Of a DNA stretch of 64,000 nt, positions 1 through 10,432 are shown piece after piece. How positions within the stretch are numbered: position 1 is the first letter of the stretch; each line of letters begins with the position of its first letter. Below the pieces are notes generated by a model that saw only the letters and a program-made list of their open reading frames with translations, was not told the origin of the DNA and did not search any database. The stretch is from Macrobrachium rosenbergii. Taxonomy: Eukaryota > Arthropoda > Malacostraca > Decapoda > Palaemonidae. Where the stretch lies: the NCBI RefSeq assembly GCF_040412425.1, contig NC_089783.1, positions 33,516,625 through 33,580,624 on the forward strand, in the 5' to 3' direction. The position numbers were made by a program, and so were the translations under genes.

Positions 1-60
1 TCTGAATGGCCTCACAGGTCCCACCGCTTGGCCTTTGGCCCAAATTCTATATTCCAGTTC
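1..60. repeat. 3' tail of dispersed SINE-like retroposon (family A)
   Basis: The first 60 bases match the tail of a repeat seen six more times in this window, near 15.7, 20.6, 23.6, 34.0, 39.5 and 47.8 kb. The shared tail runs through ggtccca, a cttggcctttggcc block and then attctatattcc. Only the tail is inside the window. Two other copies are bounded by target-site duplications, which supports a retroposon. The family name here is a local label, and the polarity was not resolved. Confidence 0.7.
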
Positions 61-335
61 TCCCCACCTAGCCTAACCTACGTTATTACATCCTTATGTA
101 GCTAGGGGCTTTGTTGTAGCCACTTTGCTCCTCTGGACCCCCTCCACCTACCCTAACCTAGGACACTGTAAATTAAAATAAACAATAGGGTTGCGACTTA
201 AGCTAACCCCACTTGACATAACCTGTCCTAGCCTAAGATGCCAGGTTCTCACTTGACCCACTGCTAACATAACTTAGGTTACCAGGTCGGTAAAACTGAA
301 GACTTACTTTGCCCTTCTGGTTCGGTAACTGTCAG
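61..335. other. Non-coding flank, no gene seen
   Basis: This stretch lies between the family A tail and the left end of the DIRS element. It contains scattered cctaacct motifs, which also occur near 49.2 and 57.7 kb. No credible ORF, RNA gene or splice-bounded exon was found. Confidence 0.6.
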
Positions 336-502
336 TTTGTTCATGAAACTTACCTGTCAGATATATATATAGCTGTATTCTCCGAAGGTCCGACAGAATT
401 TCAAATTTCGCGGCACACGCAGTGGCCGGTCAGGTGGTTAGTACCCATTCCCGCCGCTGGGAGGCGGTATCAGGAACCATTCCCATTTTCTATTCAGATT
501 TT
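336..502 (+). repeat. Left inverted terminal repeat of DIRS-a
   Basis: This matches, inverted, the region 6611-6803. It shares the tttgttcat end, the cttacctg-cagatatatat block, the gcggcacacgcagtggccgg block and the ttctattcagatttt inner end. The right repeat carries about 26 extra outer bases. Unequal ITR lengths are normal for DIRS elements, because the missing end is templated from the internal complementary region. Confidence 0.9.
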
Positions 503-659
503 CTCTGTCGCGGTGTTGTCAACAACTGTTGTCTGCACCTCCGTCATAGGATTTGCTTTTTTCTTGAGTATCTGATTGTCTTTTGGTATTTTGACTTTGG
601 ATCGGTAGATCGGCATACGCTTTTTTGACTTTTCTTTGGTTTTGCTTTAGACTATCATT

Positions 660-3003
660 ATGTCTGGGTCTAGCTCTGCTAGTTACCGTGCGTGTGTGAT
701 GTCTGAATGTAAGGTGAGGTTGCCGAAAGCTGCGGTTGACCCTCACACTGTATGTTCTAACTGTAGGAAGCATATATGCATGTTGAATGATAGGTGTGAT
801 GAATGTGCTTCTTTGTCTGAAAATGAATGGAGAGCGTATGATAAATATGTGAGGAAGTTGGAGCGTGATCGACTAAGGAGGTCTTCCTCCAGGAGTGCTT
901 CTCTTTGCGGAAGTGTTGATGTCGGCCCTAACTCCCCTGTACCTTTAGAACCTAACCCTGTGGTTTTGTCTCCAGCCCCTGAGATCGTGCCAGTGGAGAC
1001 TAATATGCTTTCCGCCATGATGGAATCGATTCGTGCATTAGAATCTAAGGTGTCAGCTCTCCAAGAAAAGTGTTGTGAAGTGACTAGTGCCCCCAGTGCA
1101 GTGGAGGGGGCGTCAGACTGGCCCCATCATGCCTCTAGGCCTGGACCTCTGCTGGACTCCCAGGACTCAGGGAGAGCATGTCGAAAGCCGAAGGAGGGTG
1201 ACGGGGAACCCCACCAGTCTGGCGTCCCTTGGCAGGTCCTGAAGACGTTTCCCAGGCTGCCCAGGCGCGAACTCGTGTTCGGGTCCTAAAGGACTGCTTC
1301 TGTCTTCTGACACGTCCTCCCCACGCAGGGGTTGGAACCGTCAGATAGACTCTCGCCCTCTTAAGAGAAGCTTTAGGGAGGAGGACGCTTCACGTCCTCT
1401 CTCTCCTACTCTGTGCTCCTCGCCAGAGTTTGTGGATCGTTCCCCCGCAAAGAAGTACCGGACGTCATCCGAAGAAGACGTGTTTGAGCGCCCAAGAGCT
1501 CTCCTCCTCAAGAGAAGAGGATTAGGGCGTCCCCTCGTCCTTCTGCCTCTAGGTTCCGTAATTCTCCAGAGAGAGAGCGTCACCAACGAGGACCCTTATT
1601 GCCTCCATGCAGCAGCAACTCTCCTCATTCATTGCAGAGAGAGTCCAGGTCCCGTACTCGTCGGAAGGATGTTAGACTTCCAGTGAAGAGATCTAGGCGT
1701 TCTCCTTCTCCTGCTCCTCGTTCGTCACCTTCGTCTGCTTCGCCTGCTCGTCGTGGAAGGAACCCTAGACTCTCGTCCCCGGAGGGTGTTGGGGAGGACC
1801 GTCGTGACGTCACCCCAGGACGTCCTCCCCTCCCTTCTCGTTCTAGACGTCACGTTCACCTTTTTGTTGATGACGCTCGTCAGGCTCCTGACGTTCGTCA
1901 TGCTGCCAGACGTGACGCTCTAAGGGACGATCCAGACGTTCGTCATGCTGCCAGACGTGACGCTCGATTGGACGCTCAAGAAGCTCGTCATGCTGCCAGA
2001 CGTGGCGCCCGATGGACGTTTTGACTCCCTTCAAGACGCTCCACCTGCCGTTGCTGTCGTCTCGTGTGGTTCCTGGTTCTCCTGCTGCTTTGCACGCCAG
2101 TTCCTCTTCCAAGCAGAGGTCCCTGCGGCGTGTTTCCTCTCCAACTTCTCTCTGCTCTTCCCCGCCCGATGTTGGAGATAGACTCAAGGTCTCGGAGTCT
2201 GAAGATGAGATTAAGGATCAGTCCTCGTCGTCGGACTACCAGATTCTCGTCAAGCTGTTGAAGGAATTGTTTCCCGACAAGTTTCTGCCGGCAGTACCTC
2301 TCTCTCCTCCTTCTCAACTGACTTCGACTAAGTCTAGGAAAGCCCCGGGATTTCTGAAGATGACTAAATCGCTTTCCACTAAGCGGGCCTTCAAGAAAGT
2401 CCATTTGTGGATGGACTCCCGCAAAGCTCAAGGAAAGTCTTCTTTCGCCTTCCCCCTTCAAGACTCTCGGGTAAAGCGGCGATGTGGTATGAGACCGGAG
2501 AAGACTTAGGCTTACGTCTTCCTTCCTCATCTAAGGGAGACTTCGCCTCTCTCGTTGATTCGAGTAGGAGGTCTCATCTGTCGACGGCCAAGGTTCCCTG
2601 GACTCTTACGGAGATGGACCATCTTTTGAAGGGCCTTTTCAAGACGATAGAAGTTTTCAACTTCCTTGACTGGTGCCTTGGAGCTTTGGACCTTAAGTCT
2701 CGGAGTCAGGACTCGATCTCCTTGTCGGACCTTTTGAGCATCTTGTCTTGCATGGACAAGGCGGTCCGAGATGGTTCTGACGAATTGGCCTCGCACTTTG
2801 CGACTGGAGTGCTCAAGAAGAGGTCACTCTTCTGCGGTTTCGCTCTGAAGTCCGTCTCCTTGGCACAGAAAGGAGAACTGTTGTTTGCTCCCCTTTCCAG
2901 TCATCTTTTCCCGGCCGATGGTAAAGGACATCGCTGCAAGCTTGCAAGAGAAGACCACACAGGACCTGTTGGCTCAGTCATCGGCGCCCTGCGGTTCCCG
3001 TGA
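660..3003 (+). pseudogene. Gag-like ORF of DIRS-a, broken
   Basis: It begins at the ATG at 660 (MSGSSS...) and has a Cys-rich cluster (CX2CX4CX5CX2C, about residues 31-50) that is also partly present in the second DIRS copy. A basic, Ser/Pro/Arg-rich middle follows, then an in-frame repeat of a VRHAARRDA-type motif (about 1890-2010), and a C-terminal part (about 2407-3003) ending before the RT. A stop at 1287-1289 and frame changes near 2010 and 2410 break it into three frames. DIRS Gag packages element RNA. The role is inferred from position and the homologous copy; no catalytic domain is expected. Confidence 0.75.
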
Positions 3004-3054
3004 CCTCGACGACGTCAACCCGTCAGCATTCACCCAAGATGAAGAAGCCCTTTC

Positions 3055-4550
3055 GTGCCGGATCATCTTCAAAGCCTTCTTCTCGAGGAAAGAACCTCTC
3101 GAGAGGAAAAGCCCTTGCTAGAGGTAGGGGCAAGAAGTGATGTGATTCTCCTCCAGATACCGGTGGGTGCCAGGCTTCTTGCGTTTTCCGAGGCCTGGAA
3201 AGTGAGAGGGGCAGACAGTTGGTCCCTTTCGGTTTTAGAGAAAGGATACAAGATCCCTTTCCTTTCTCCCCCTCCCTTAAGCCTTTCGCCCTTGGACCTC
3301 TCTCCGTCGTACGGTCCAGAGAAACAAGAGATCCTGTACGACCTGCTGCGGCAAATGCTCGTCAAGAGAGCAGTAGAACAGGTCTTAGACCTGAATTCCC
3401 CGGGCTTCTACAACAGGCTGTTCCTGGTCCCGAAACAGTCGGGAAGTTGGAGACCTGTGCTGGATGTCAGCAGCCTGAACCGCTTCGTCGTGAAAGAAAC
3501 TTTCAAGATGGAGACGGCTCAGTCTGTTCTAGGAGCCTTAAGACCAGGGGATTGGATGGTATCCCTCGACCTTCAGGACGCGTACTTCCACGTACCGATA
3601 CATCCTCAGTCAAGGAAGTTCCTGAGGTTCATCTTGAGGGGAAAGGTGTATCAATTCAGAGCTCTTTGCTTTGGCCTGTCCACAGCTCCCATGATTTTCA
3701 CCGTCATCATGAGGAATGTAGCAAGGTGGCTGCATCTGACAGGCGTCGTGTGTCGCTCTACTTGGGCGACTGGCTGATTCGAGCGTCATCGAGGGAGAGG
3801 TGTCTGGAGGATCTACAAGCAACTTTGAACCTGACGAAAGAACTCGGCCTGCTGGTCAACTTCGAAAAGTCACACCTGACCCCAACTCAGTCCATCGTGT
3901 ATCTGGGGATTCAGATGGACTCAGTGGCTTTTTCGGGCTTTTCCGTCCCCGAACGTCAACAGCTGTGCTACAGAAAAGTCCTAGCCTTCCTAGGGAAAGA
4001 AACATGTTCGGTGAGGGAGTGGATGAGTCTGCTGGGGACCATTTCCTCACTGGAAAAGTTTGTTTCCCTAGGAGACTACATCTCAGGCCTCTTCAGTTCT
4101 TCCTGCAAGACAACTGGGAAGACAAGGAAAATCTCGAGTTGTCTCTCAAACTTTCCCTCGAGGTGAAGGAGCATCTCAGGTGGTGGTTGGATCCTCGAAG
4201 CTTTCAGAAGGCGTGTCTCTCAGCCTTCCGAACCCGACCTAGTGTTGTTCTCCGGCCAGCGTCAATGTCGGGGTGGGGAGCAACACTGGGGAAGAGAGAA
4301 GTGTCAGGCACCTGGAGAGGGGAACAGGTGACCTGGCATATCAATATGAAAGAATTAGGGCGATTCTTCTGGCCCTTCGATTCTTCGAAGATCAAGTGTC
4401 CGATCGCACAGTCCAGGTAAACGCGGACAATACCACAGCTCTAGCTTACCTGAAAAAGCAGGAGGCACTCATTCTCGTTCCCTGTTCGTACTTGCGAAAG
4501 AGATACTGTTGTGGGCGAGTTCCAGGAACGTTACGATCCTGACGAGGTTT
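3055..4550 (+). pseudogene. Reverse transcriptase/RNase H of DIRS-a, inactivated
   Basis: RT motifs are clear: a [11 protein letters not shown] segment (about 3450), motif A as SLDLQDAYFHVPIHP (about 3560-3605) and an FGLSTAP motif B (about 3670). A frame change near 3750 precedes motif C, which reads YLGD (3759-3770) where the family has YLDD, so a catalytic Asp is lost. RNase H follows with GWGA and an INMKEL segment, and a DNTTALAYL segment near 4425. Its first Asp region (the YSDAS of copy 2) reads RPAS here. Multiple frames are used. By family this domain copies element RNA into DNA; this copy cannot do so. Confidence 0.88.
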
Positions 4551-4640
4551 GTAGCAGGCGTTCAGAACGTGAGAGCGGACCTGCTAAGTCGTCGTCATCA
4601 ACTGCTCCCGACAGAGTGGACTCTGAACCAGGAGGTGTGC

Positions 4641-5050
4641 CAAAAACTGTGGGGTTTATGGGGTCGACCCTTAGTAGACCTGTTTGCAACATCGAAGAAC
4701 AACAGGCTTCCGCTCTACTGCTCTCCTGTCCTGGATCCAGGAGCAGTATCAATAGACGCCCTTCTTTGGGACTGGTCTCGTCTGGACCTTTACGCTTTCC
4801 CTCCCTTCAAGATCCTGGGAGAAGTGGTCAGGAAGTTAGCATCGTCGCAAGACACAAGGATGACTCTGATCGCTCCGTATTGGCCTTACAAGGAGTGGTT
4901 CCCGGAGGTAATGTCGCTTCTGGTAGACTTTCCAAGGGTGTTGCCTCTTCGTCCAGATCTACTCAGACAGCCCCACTTCGAACGATACCATCAAAACCTC
5001 TCCGCTCTCGGTCTGACTGCGTTCAGACTATCGAAATGCTGGCGAGCGAG
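4641..5050 (+). pseudogene. DAM-like methyltransferase domain of DIRS-a
   Basis: The translation has the conserved DIRS segment between RNase H and recombinase: VDLFATSKNNRLPLYCSP, then a DALLWDW region, YAFPPF, a LIAPYWPYKEWFPE block and an LLRQPHF end. DIRS and related elements carry a domain related to bacterial and phage adenine methyltransferases at this position; its function in the element is not established. The segment is open over about 400 bases in one frame. Confidence 0.7.
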
Positions 5051-5057
5051 AGGTTTT

Positions 5058-6088
5058 TCAAGCAGGTGGCAAGAGCGATCGCGAGAGCCAGGAGAACATC
5101 TTCGATCGCAGTTTACCAGTCGAAGTGGGCGTATTTCGGCAGTGGTGTAAACGCAGAGGGATTTCCTCTTCCTCGACCACTGTGAGCCAGATTGCAGACT
5201 TCCTTCTTTTTCTTAGGGAAGTTCCGAAGCTGGCAGTCTCTACTATTAAGGGATATAAGAGTATGTTGTCGGCGGTCTTTCGGCACAGAGGAATAGATAT
5301 CGCCAACAATACGGACCTGCATGACCTCATTAGGTCGTTCGAGACGACTAAGGTGCATCAGTATTTGGTTCCATCTTGGAATTTTGGACGTAGTTCTTAA
5401 GTTCCTGATGCAAAGCCCCCTTTGAACCCCTTCATGCTGCTTCTTTGAGGGACGTAACAAAGAAGACGTTATTTTTAGTTGCTCTCGCTACTGCAAAGAG
5501 AATCAGTGAGATTCATGCAATATCTAAGTCAATTGGTTTTAAAGGAGACGATGCGGTGTGCTCTCTTCAACCGTCGTTTCTTGCCAAGAATGAGAACCCG
5601 TCTCACCCTGGCCCAAGTCCTTTGAATTGAAAGGTTTGGCGGGTATTCTGGGTCAGGAACCAGAAAGATTGCTATGCCCTGTTCGGGCTCTAAAGTTCTA
5701 CTTGGACAAGACGAAAGAGTCAAGAGGTCTTGCGGATAGGTTATGGTGCTCGGTGAGAAGACCTGACGTCCCCATGTCAAAGAATGCGCTGGCTTTCTTC
5801 TTGAGGTCCACCATTCAAGAAGCGCATAAAAGTTGTCAGGAGAGTGACTTCGAACTTTTGAAAGTTAAAGCGCATGAGGTTCGGGCTGTTGCAACGTCAG
5901 TAGCCTTTCAAAAGAACATGGCTCTGAACGATATTATGAATGCCACCTATTGGAGAAGTCATTCTGTGTTCGCCTCTCATTACCTAAAGGACGTAAGAAC
6001 AGTGTATGAGTCTTGCTGTTCATTGGGACCTTACGTTTCGGCTGGTACGATCTTGGGAGAAGGAGGCAGTACCCATCCTATCCTTTAA
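5058..6088 (+). pseudogene. Tyrosine recombinase of DIRS-a, frameshifted
   Basis: The N-terminal SAM-like part (about 5058-5400) has a [10 protein letters not shown] segment. The catalytic part shows TAKRISE (catalytic Arg codon at about 5499), AHEVR (His 5873, Arg 5882) and ASHYL (Tyr codon at about 5981), so the R-H-R-Y tetrad is intact. Frame breaks near 5395 and just before 5630 stop it from being one reading frame. The natural end is the TAA at 6086-6088. In DIRS elements this enzyme inserts the circular DNA product by site-specific-like recombination, replacing an integrase. Confidence 0.88.
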
Positions 6089-6470
6089 TGTATGGTTAGG
6101 AATAGTTTTTAAAAATTTTTGGTTGTGTTTTTATGGTTGTGGGTAGACTGTGGGGGCAGTCTTCCCTTTCCTTAGTTTTTAACTAGTCACGATGTTTGGT
6201 AGGTCAGGTGGTTATTTTTGTCTCTTTGCTTCCTTCTTGAGGGCTATGATCTGGTCACATAGTGGTCACGTCCCGTTGACAGATCATCTGGAACTCTCCA
6301 ACCATATAGGTCTCTACCTCGTTGGAAACTCCAGTAAAGCAGACGCAGACTTGGGTGACAGTAATCACGAAGTCAGCTATGCTAAAAGGTAAGGAACCAA
6401 GATGTGTAATCATCTACATTGTTTTGTTTCTCAATCCTATGCTGTCTCTGCCCACCTCCAATGGTGCGAT

Positions 6471-6565
6471 TCAGCTATATATATATCTGACAGGTAAGTT
6501 TCATGAACAAAATGATATTTTAATGATAAAATAAGGTTTGTTCATACTTACCTGGCAGATATATA
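6471..6565 (+). repeat. Internal complementary region of DIRS-a
   Basis: The left half (6471-6508) is the reverse complement of the outer left end (positions 336-377). The right half (from 6512) is the reverse complement of the outer right end (about 6735-6800). The halves meet at AAA (6509-6511), the complement of the TTT at both element ends. In DIRS elements this region restores the terminal sequences during replication and mirrors the circle junction. Confidence 0.88.
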
Positions 6566-6860
6566 TTCGTAGTGCCCACCCTCCTCCCCTCAGGAGACAA
6601 CGGCACTATGAAAATCTGAATAGAAAATGGGAATGGTTCCTGATACCCGCCTCCCAGCGGCGGGAATGGGTACTAACCACCTGACCGGCCACTGCGTGTG
6701 CCGCGAAATTTGAAATTCTGTCGGACCTTCGGAGAATACAGCTATATATATATCTGCCAGGTAAGTATGAACAAACCTTATTTTATCATTAAAATATCAT
6801 TTTACATGCAAAACACCATGTTTAGTACCAGCCCCTTAGGGATGGGCGTAAAATATAAAT

Positions 6861-7349
6861 CTTCTTCTTCTTCTTCTTCTTCGCCTTTAACGTGCATTTT
6901 TCCCATTATTATATGGGGTAAGCACGATGCCTTCTTTTGAAGGACTTTGATTTGGCGGTGGGGTAGGCCGTAGCCTCGATCGGCTGCCCTGCCTGACATC
7001 GCTTAGACCCCGGTTAGGTAGCGAATGTGTACATGTTACCAAACCCCCAGCTCCCTTTCTCCCAGCAGCGAGGAGAACTGGGCTAGTAGGTTGACAGTTC
7101 GAGACGTGTGAGGTGTCTGTTATGTTTTTGAAGGTGTTGGAGTGGCTTTGTTTATGTGTGTATTAATCTGTAACACCCGTTTGCTTTCAGCAAACCTATC
7201 CGTTGATTACATACGTAATCCCGGGGTGTCTACACGGATAGCAAAGTGTCCACCTCTCTGACCGGTCGGCTGCGGGGATTGAACCCTCGCCATAGACTTC
7301 TATAAAGTCTGAGGTTGCTGCTTCTACCAACCGAGCCATCGAGGCTCCT
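6861..7349 (-). mobile_element. tRNA-derived SINE with 17-bp target-site duplication
   Basis: On the minus strand the element starts with a tRNA-like head containing an A-box-like TGGCTCGGTTGG and a B-box GGTTCAATCC (around 7335 and 7282). It ends in a GAAGAAGAAG tail. It is flanked by a perfect direct repeat, gggcgtaaaatataaat, at 6844-6860 and 7350-7366. The body includes a tggggtaagcacgatgcctt block that recurs at 60083-60142, so it is a family. The tRNA-like head serves as an internal Pol III promoter in such elements. Confidence 0.88.
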
Positions 7350-7366
7350 GGGCGTAAAATATAAAT

Positions 7367-8640
7367 ATAAGACTGTAAATATCATAAACACAAACAAAAG
7401 GCATAGACATAAACAAAGCATTAGCAAAAGTCAATAATATTTTGGTTGCCGACTGGTGGGAATCAAGCTGGACTACCAAGCTGTGGTAGTAGTCTTCAGT
7501 TTTATAATGTGACTACCAGGTTCGTAAACCACACATCATATTGAGAATGGAATGGACTGGTGGTCTGTAACAACTAAAGGAGGTGTAAAAGAAAATACTC
7601 CAAATAACATTAAACCTGATTTATTCTATATACAGACTTTACATATTTACAACTTTGAGACCAGCTTCTGAAATGAAGAGCGACTCTACAAAACAATGTA
7701 CATTACTATAATCATTTTGATATGCAAAATACCTTCAAAATATAATTAAAGCAATTACCAAAATCAATGTCATATGCAAAATAACCTCAGTAATCATTAT
7801 GGTATTACCTTCAGTGTAATAAATAAGCCACATTAGTGGGATAACCGTAATTAGCATAATTAACAGCAGCAGTCAACAATAGGGCAATAATCGTAACAGG
7901 GCAATAAAAATAGAAGGCATAATAATAACAGCTGGAACACCTTAACAATAATAATAGGAGCCATACTCACTCAATATAATGACTTACTTGTGCCCTTCAA
8001 AATAATAATACACCATAAATCACTAGAGCCATCTCGCTCATCACGACATATTCAAACCCTTCGGTAATAATAACAATAACTGTCAGTATACTACAACTCA
8101 TAAGAGCCCAACTCGAATAACAATCCACCTTTCGTAGGGGTAACAGCGAAAGATCCACAAGAACAACCACCGCACATTGTCTAGCTATCACCTGTCCTCC
8201 ATCACCAGATGACCTCGATCAAGACAGTGTGACAGCAATAAGGCTGCCAACGAAGAATTCATTCTTCCACACAGGTGACTATGGTTTAGTCAGCCCTTGA
8301 CCTTGGGAACTTATCTTGCCGTCCTCCTCAGCGATTATGCCAGCAACCAACACATGCCACTTGAAGACTATCTCCGACTCCAAGGTGATACTTTGAAACC
8401 AAGTGCTGCTATATCCTCAACCAAAAGCAGTTGAGAACTGGTTGCTCTGCCTTCCAAAGCCTGTCTTGACTTGCAGGAAACGATAAGACGAACGTAACCT
8501 CGTCTCTTCATGCCAAACACGATTGGTCAGCCAAACCCCCGAAATGTTGCTGCTTTGAAGAAACAATCCAACAACTGGACGAACCTAACACTAGCTCATA
8601 GCATCACTCTAAAAGCCTACAGTAAACCTTACCTTGATCA
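7367..8640. other. AT-rich intergenic stretch, no gene seen
   Basis: No conserved ORF, splice-bounded exon or RNA gene could be supported. The part near 7900-8480 looks like ordinary unique sequence. The lower part may belong to the long terminal repeat of the gypsy relic to its right, but its far end could not be placed. Confidence 0.5.
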
Positions 8641-8649
8641 GACTCACAA

Positions 8650-9775
8650 CTTGCAGAAATGCCATAGGGATATAAGAATACATTTTTGTGCTTTACTTTT
8701 GTGTATTATCCCTGTACCCAAAACACCTCTTCCTCACTGTGGTCCCCCTTAATTATACAGTATAAGATTGGTCCCAGTATCTCTAAAACTAGGCCTAGCC
8801 TACTAATTTGCTACTGAAATGAACATCACAAACTTTTAAAACAGAACAAAACATAGGAAAATCATATTATCAGCACCAGAATCAGACTTTGTGGCAGTAT
8901 GCTTTCATGGGGATGTTAGAATATACAGTATCCTTGTCATTTCACATGCGTTGCATTTTCCCCTCCCAAAAACCTCTGTTTTCCATTGTAATCCCCCATA
9001 ATTATAAGATATAAGGGCTCCCATTATCTTGAAAGTACTGATTAGTTACTGAATGATTGGCAGAGATATTTTAAACAAAATAAAAAATACAGTGGAGAAG
9101 AGATATAAGACTGAACCAAATGAACAATGACAGTGAAATGAAGCCAATTTTTTCAAGCAACCCTTAATTTCAAAACCCCAACTTCATTAGTGAAACTTGA
9201 AACAAAATAATTAATCAGCCTTATAAAAAGTCCAAGTAGGTAACATTTGTTGGTGCACAGCTGGATAACAATAGATTTGGTATAGATTTTGGTATGATTT
9301 TCTTATCACGCATATTAAGGCGACTTAGGAGCACAGCATAGAAACTCTATTATCTTGTTGCTGGATAAAAGTAAAACAATACCAAATAAATAATAGGGTT
9401 GCAACCTGACCTAACCTAGAACTTGCAGAAATAGACTATCTCGGGGATGTCAAAATACTTCCTTGTCATTTTACTTTTGTATTTTTCGCCGGCCAAGAAG
9501 CCGAAGTGCCCTACCAATAACCTCATAATTGTAAGATATAAGGGGTTCCAGTATACTGTATTTCAATTATCACTTTGTTACCAACATCAGAAATGTTCAG
9601 AACACATTAAAAAAAATTCTATTTAGTCAAATAATCTTAGGCAAGAGTTACACGTCTGCACCAAAGTATATAACCATGACTAAGAACTGAAGCTGGTTTT
9701 TTCAAGTCTTGCCTGAATTCTAAAATCACTCTTATTGGTGAAACTTGAGAACAAAAGAACTAATGAGGATTTAGC
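8650..9775. repeat. Diverged tandem duplication, units about 270-550 bp
   Basis: The block with tcattt-ac-tttgt, a run of cc, an atcccc/ataattataagatataaggg segment and cagtat recurs near 8690, 8937 and 9463. A second block (tttttcaag...attagtgaaacttga-aacaaaa) recurs near 9150 and 9700. Order and orientation are kept, so this is an old tandem duplication with heavy divergence. No function is apparent. Confidence 0.55.
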
Positions 9776-10432
9776 ATCATTCATGTACCTCCATTTCCAG
9801 ATGAAAATGAAAGACGTTCCAAATACACTTGCCATCCTTATCCACAATACACTGGGACCAAAAAAAATCTAATTGGGAGTGTAGGGACTTTCTGTTTGAC
9901 ACAATTGGTGCAGAATGATGGGAACAGATCTGAAGGTTATTAAATGAAACTCTGACTTTCCTTAACCTAATTATCACCTTAATATTGCAGTGGCCTGAAG
10001 ATCTTCAAACAGAACCTTATCCTAATTTTATTTACATTTGCCACAGTTTATCAGTTATCATTTTTCAATACTTAACCTAACTTATTTCCTATTTACCACT
10101 AAAGTTTATCTTTTAAAACAGTCTTCCTATAATTAACTTAGTCTAACTTAATACTATCAGTAGTCAAAATATTATCAACAAATGATCCAACTCTGGCGTA
10201 TATCCGATTCAAGTTCCTTATCTTTCTCAGCATTCCTTCGGTTCAGGTGAAGGGAAGTCAATTACTCTACCCTATCACACTCAAGCAAACTGCAAATAAA
10301 AAAGAAAAAACATGAAGACATACATCAGACATTCATGACAAAAACACAAAATAAACATAAATAAAAACCTCACAACAACAAAAACAAAACAATCAGTTCA
10401 CACAAATCATCTTTCACCATACAGACCCAAAC

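Larger units (their letters stand above)
336..6803 (+). mobile_element. DIRS-type tyrosine-recombinase retrotransposon, nearly complete but decayed (DIRS-a)
   Basis: About 6.5 kb with the canonical DIRS plan: a left terminal repeat (336-502), a gag-like region, reverse transcriptase/RNase H, a methyltransferase-like domain, a tyrosine recombinase, an internal complementary region (6471-6565) and an inverted right terminal repeat (6611-6803). There is no target-site duplication. A TTT triplet stands at both outer ends and appears once, as AAA, at the junction inside the internal region. This agrees with integration of a circular intermediate by a tyrosine recombinase. The reading frames are broken by several frameshifts and stops, and the RT active site is changed, so this copy is not autonomous. 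It is about 30-50% diverged by eye in protein from the second copy at 39687-45985. Confidence 0.92.

Noticed and set aside
7262..7349. Minus-strand tRNA-like sequence
   Set aside because: It has box A and box B signals, but it is the head of a SINE with a target duplication and tail, and no clean cloverleaf or anticodon could be drawn.
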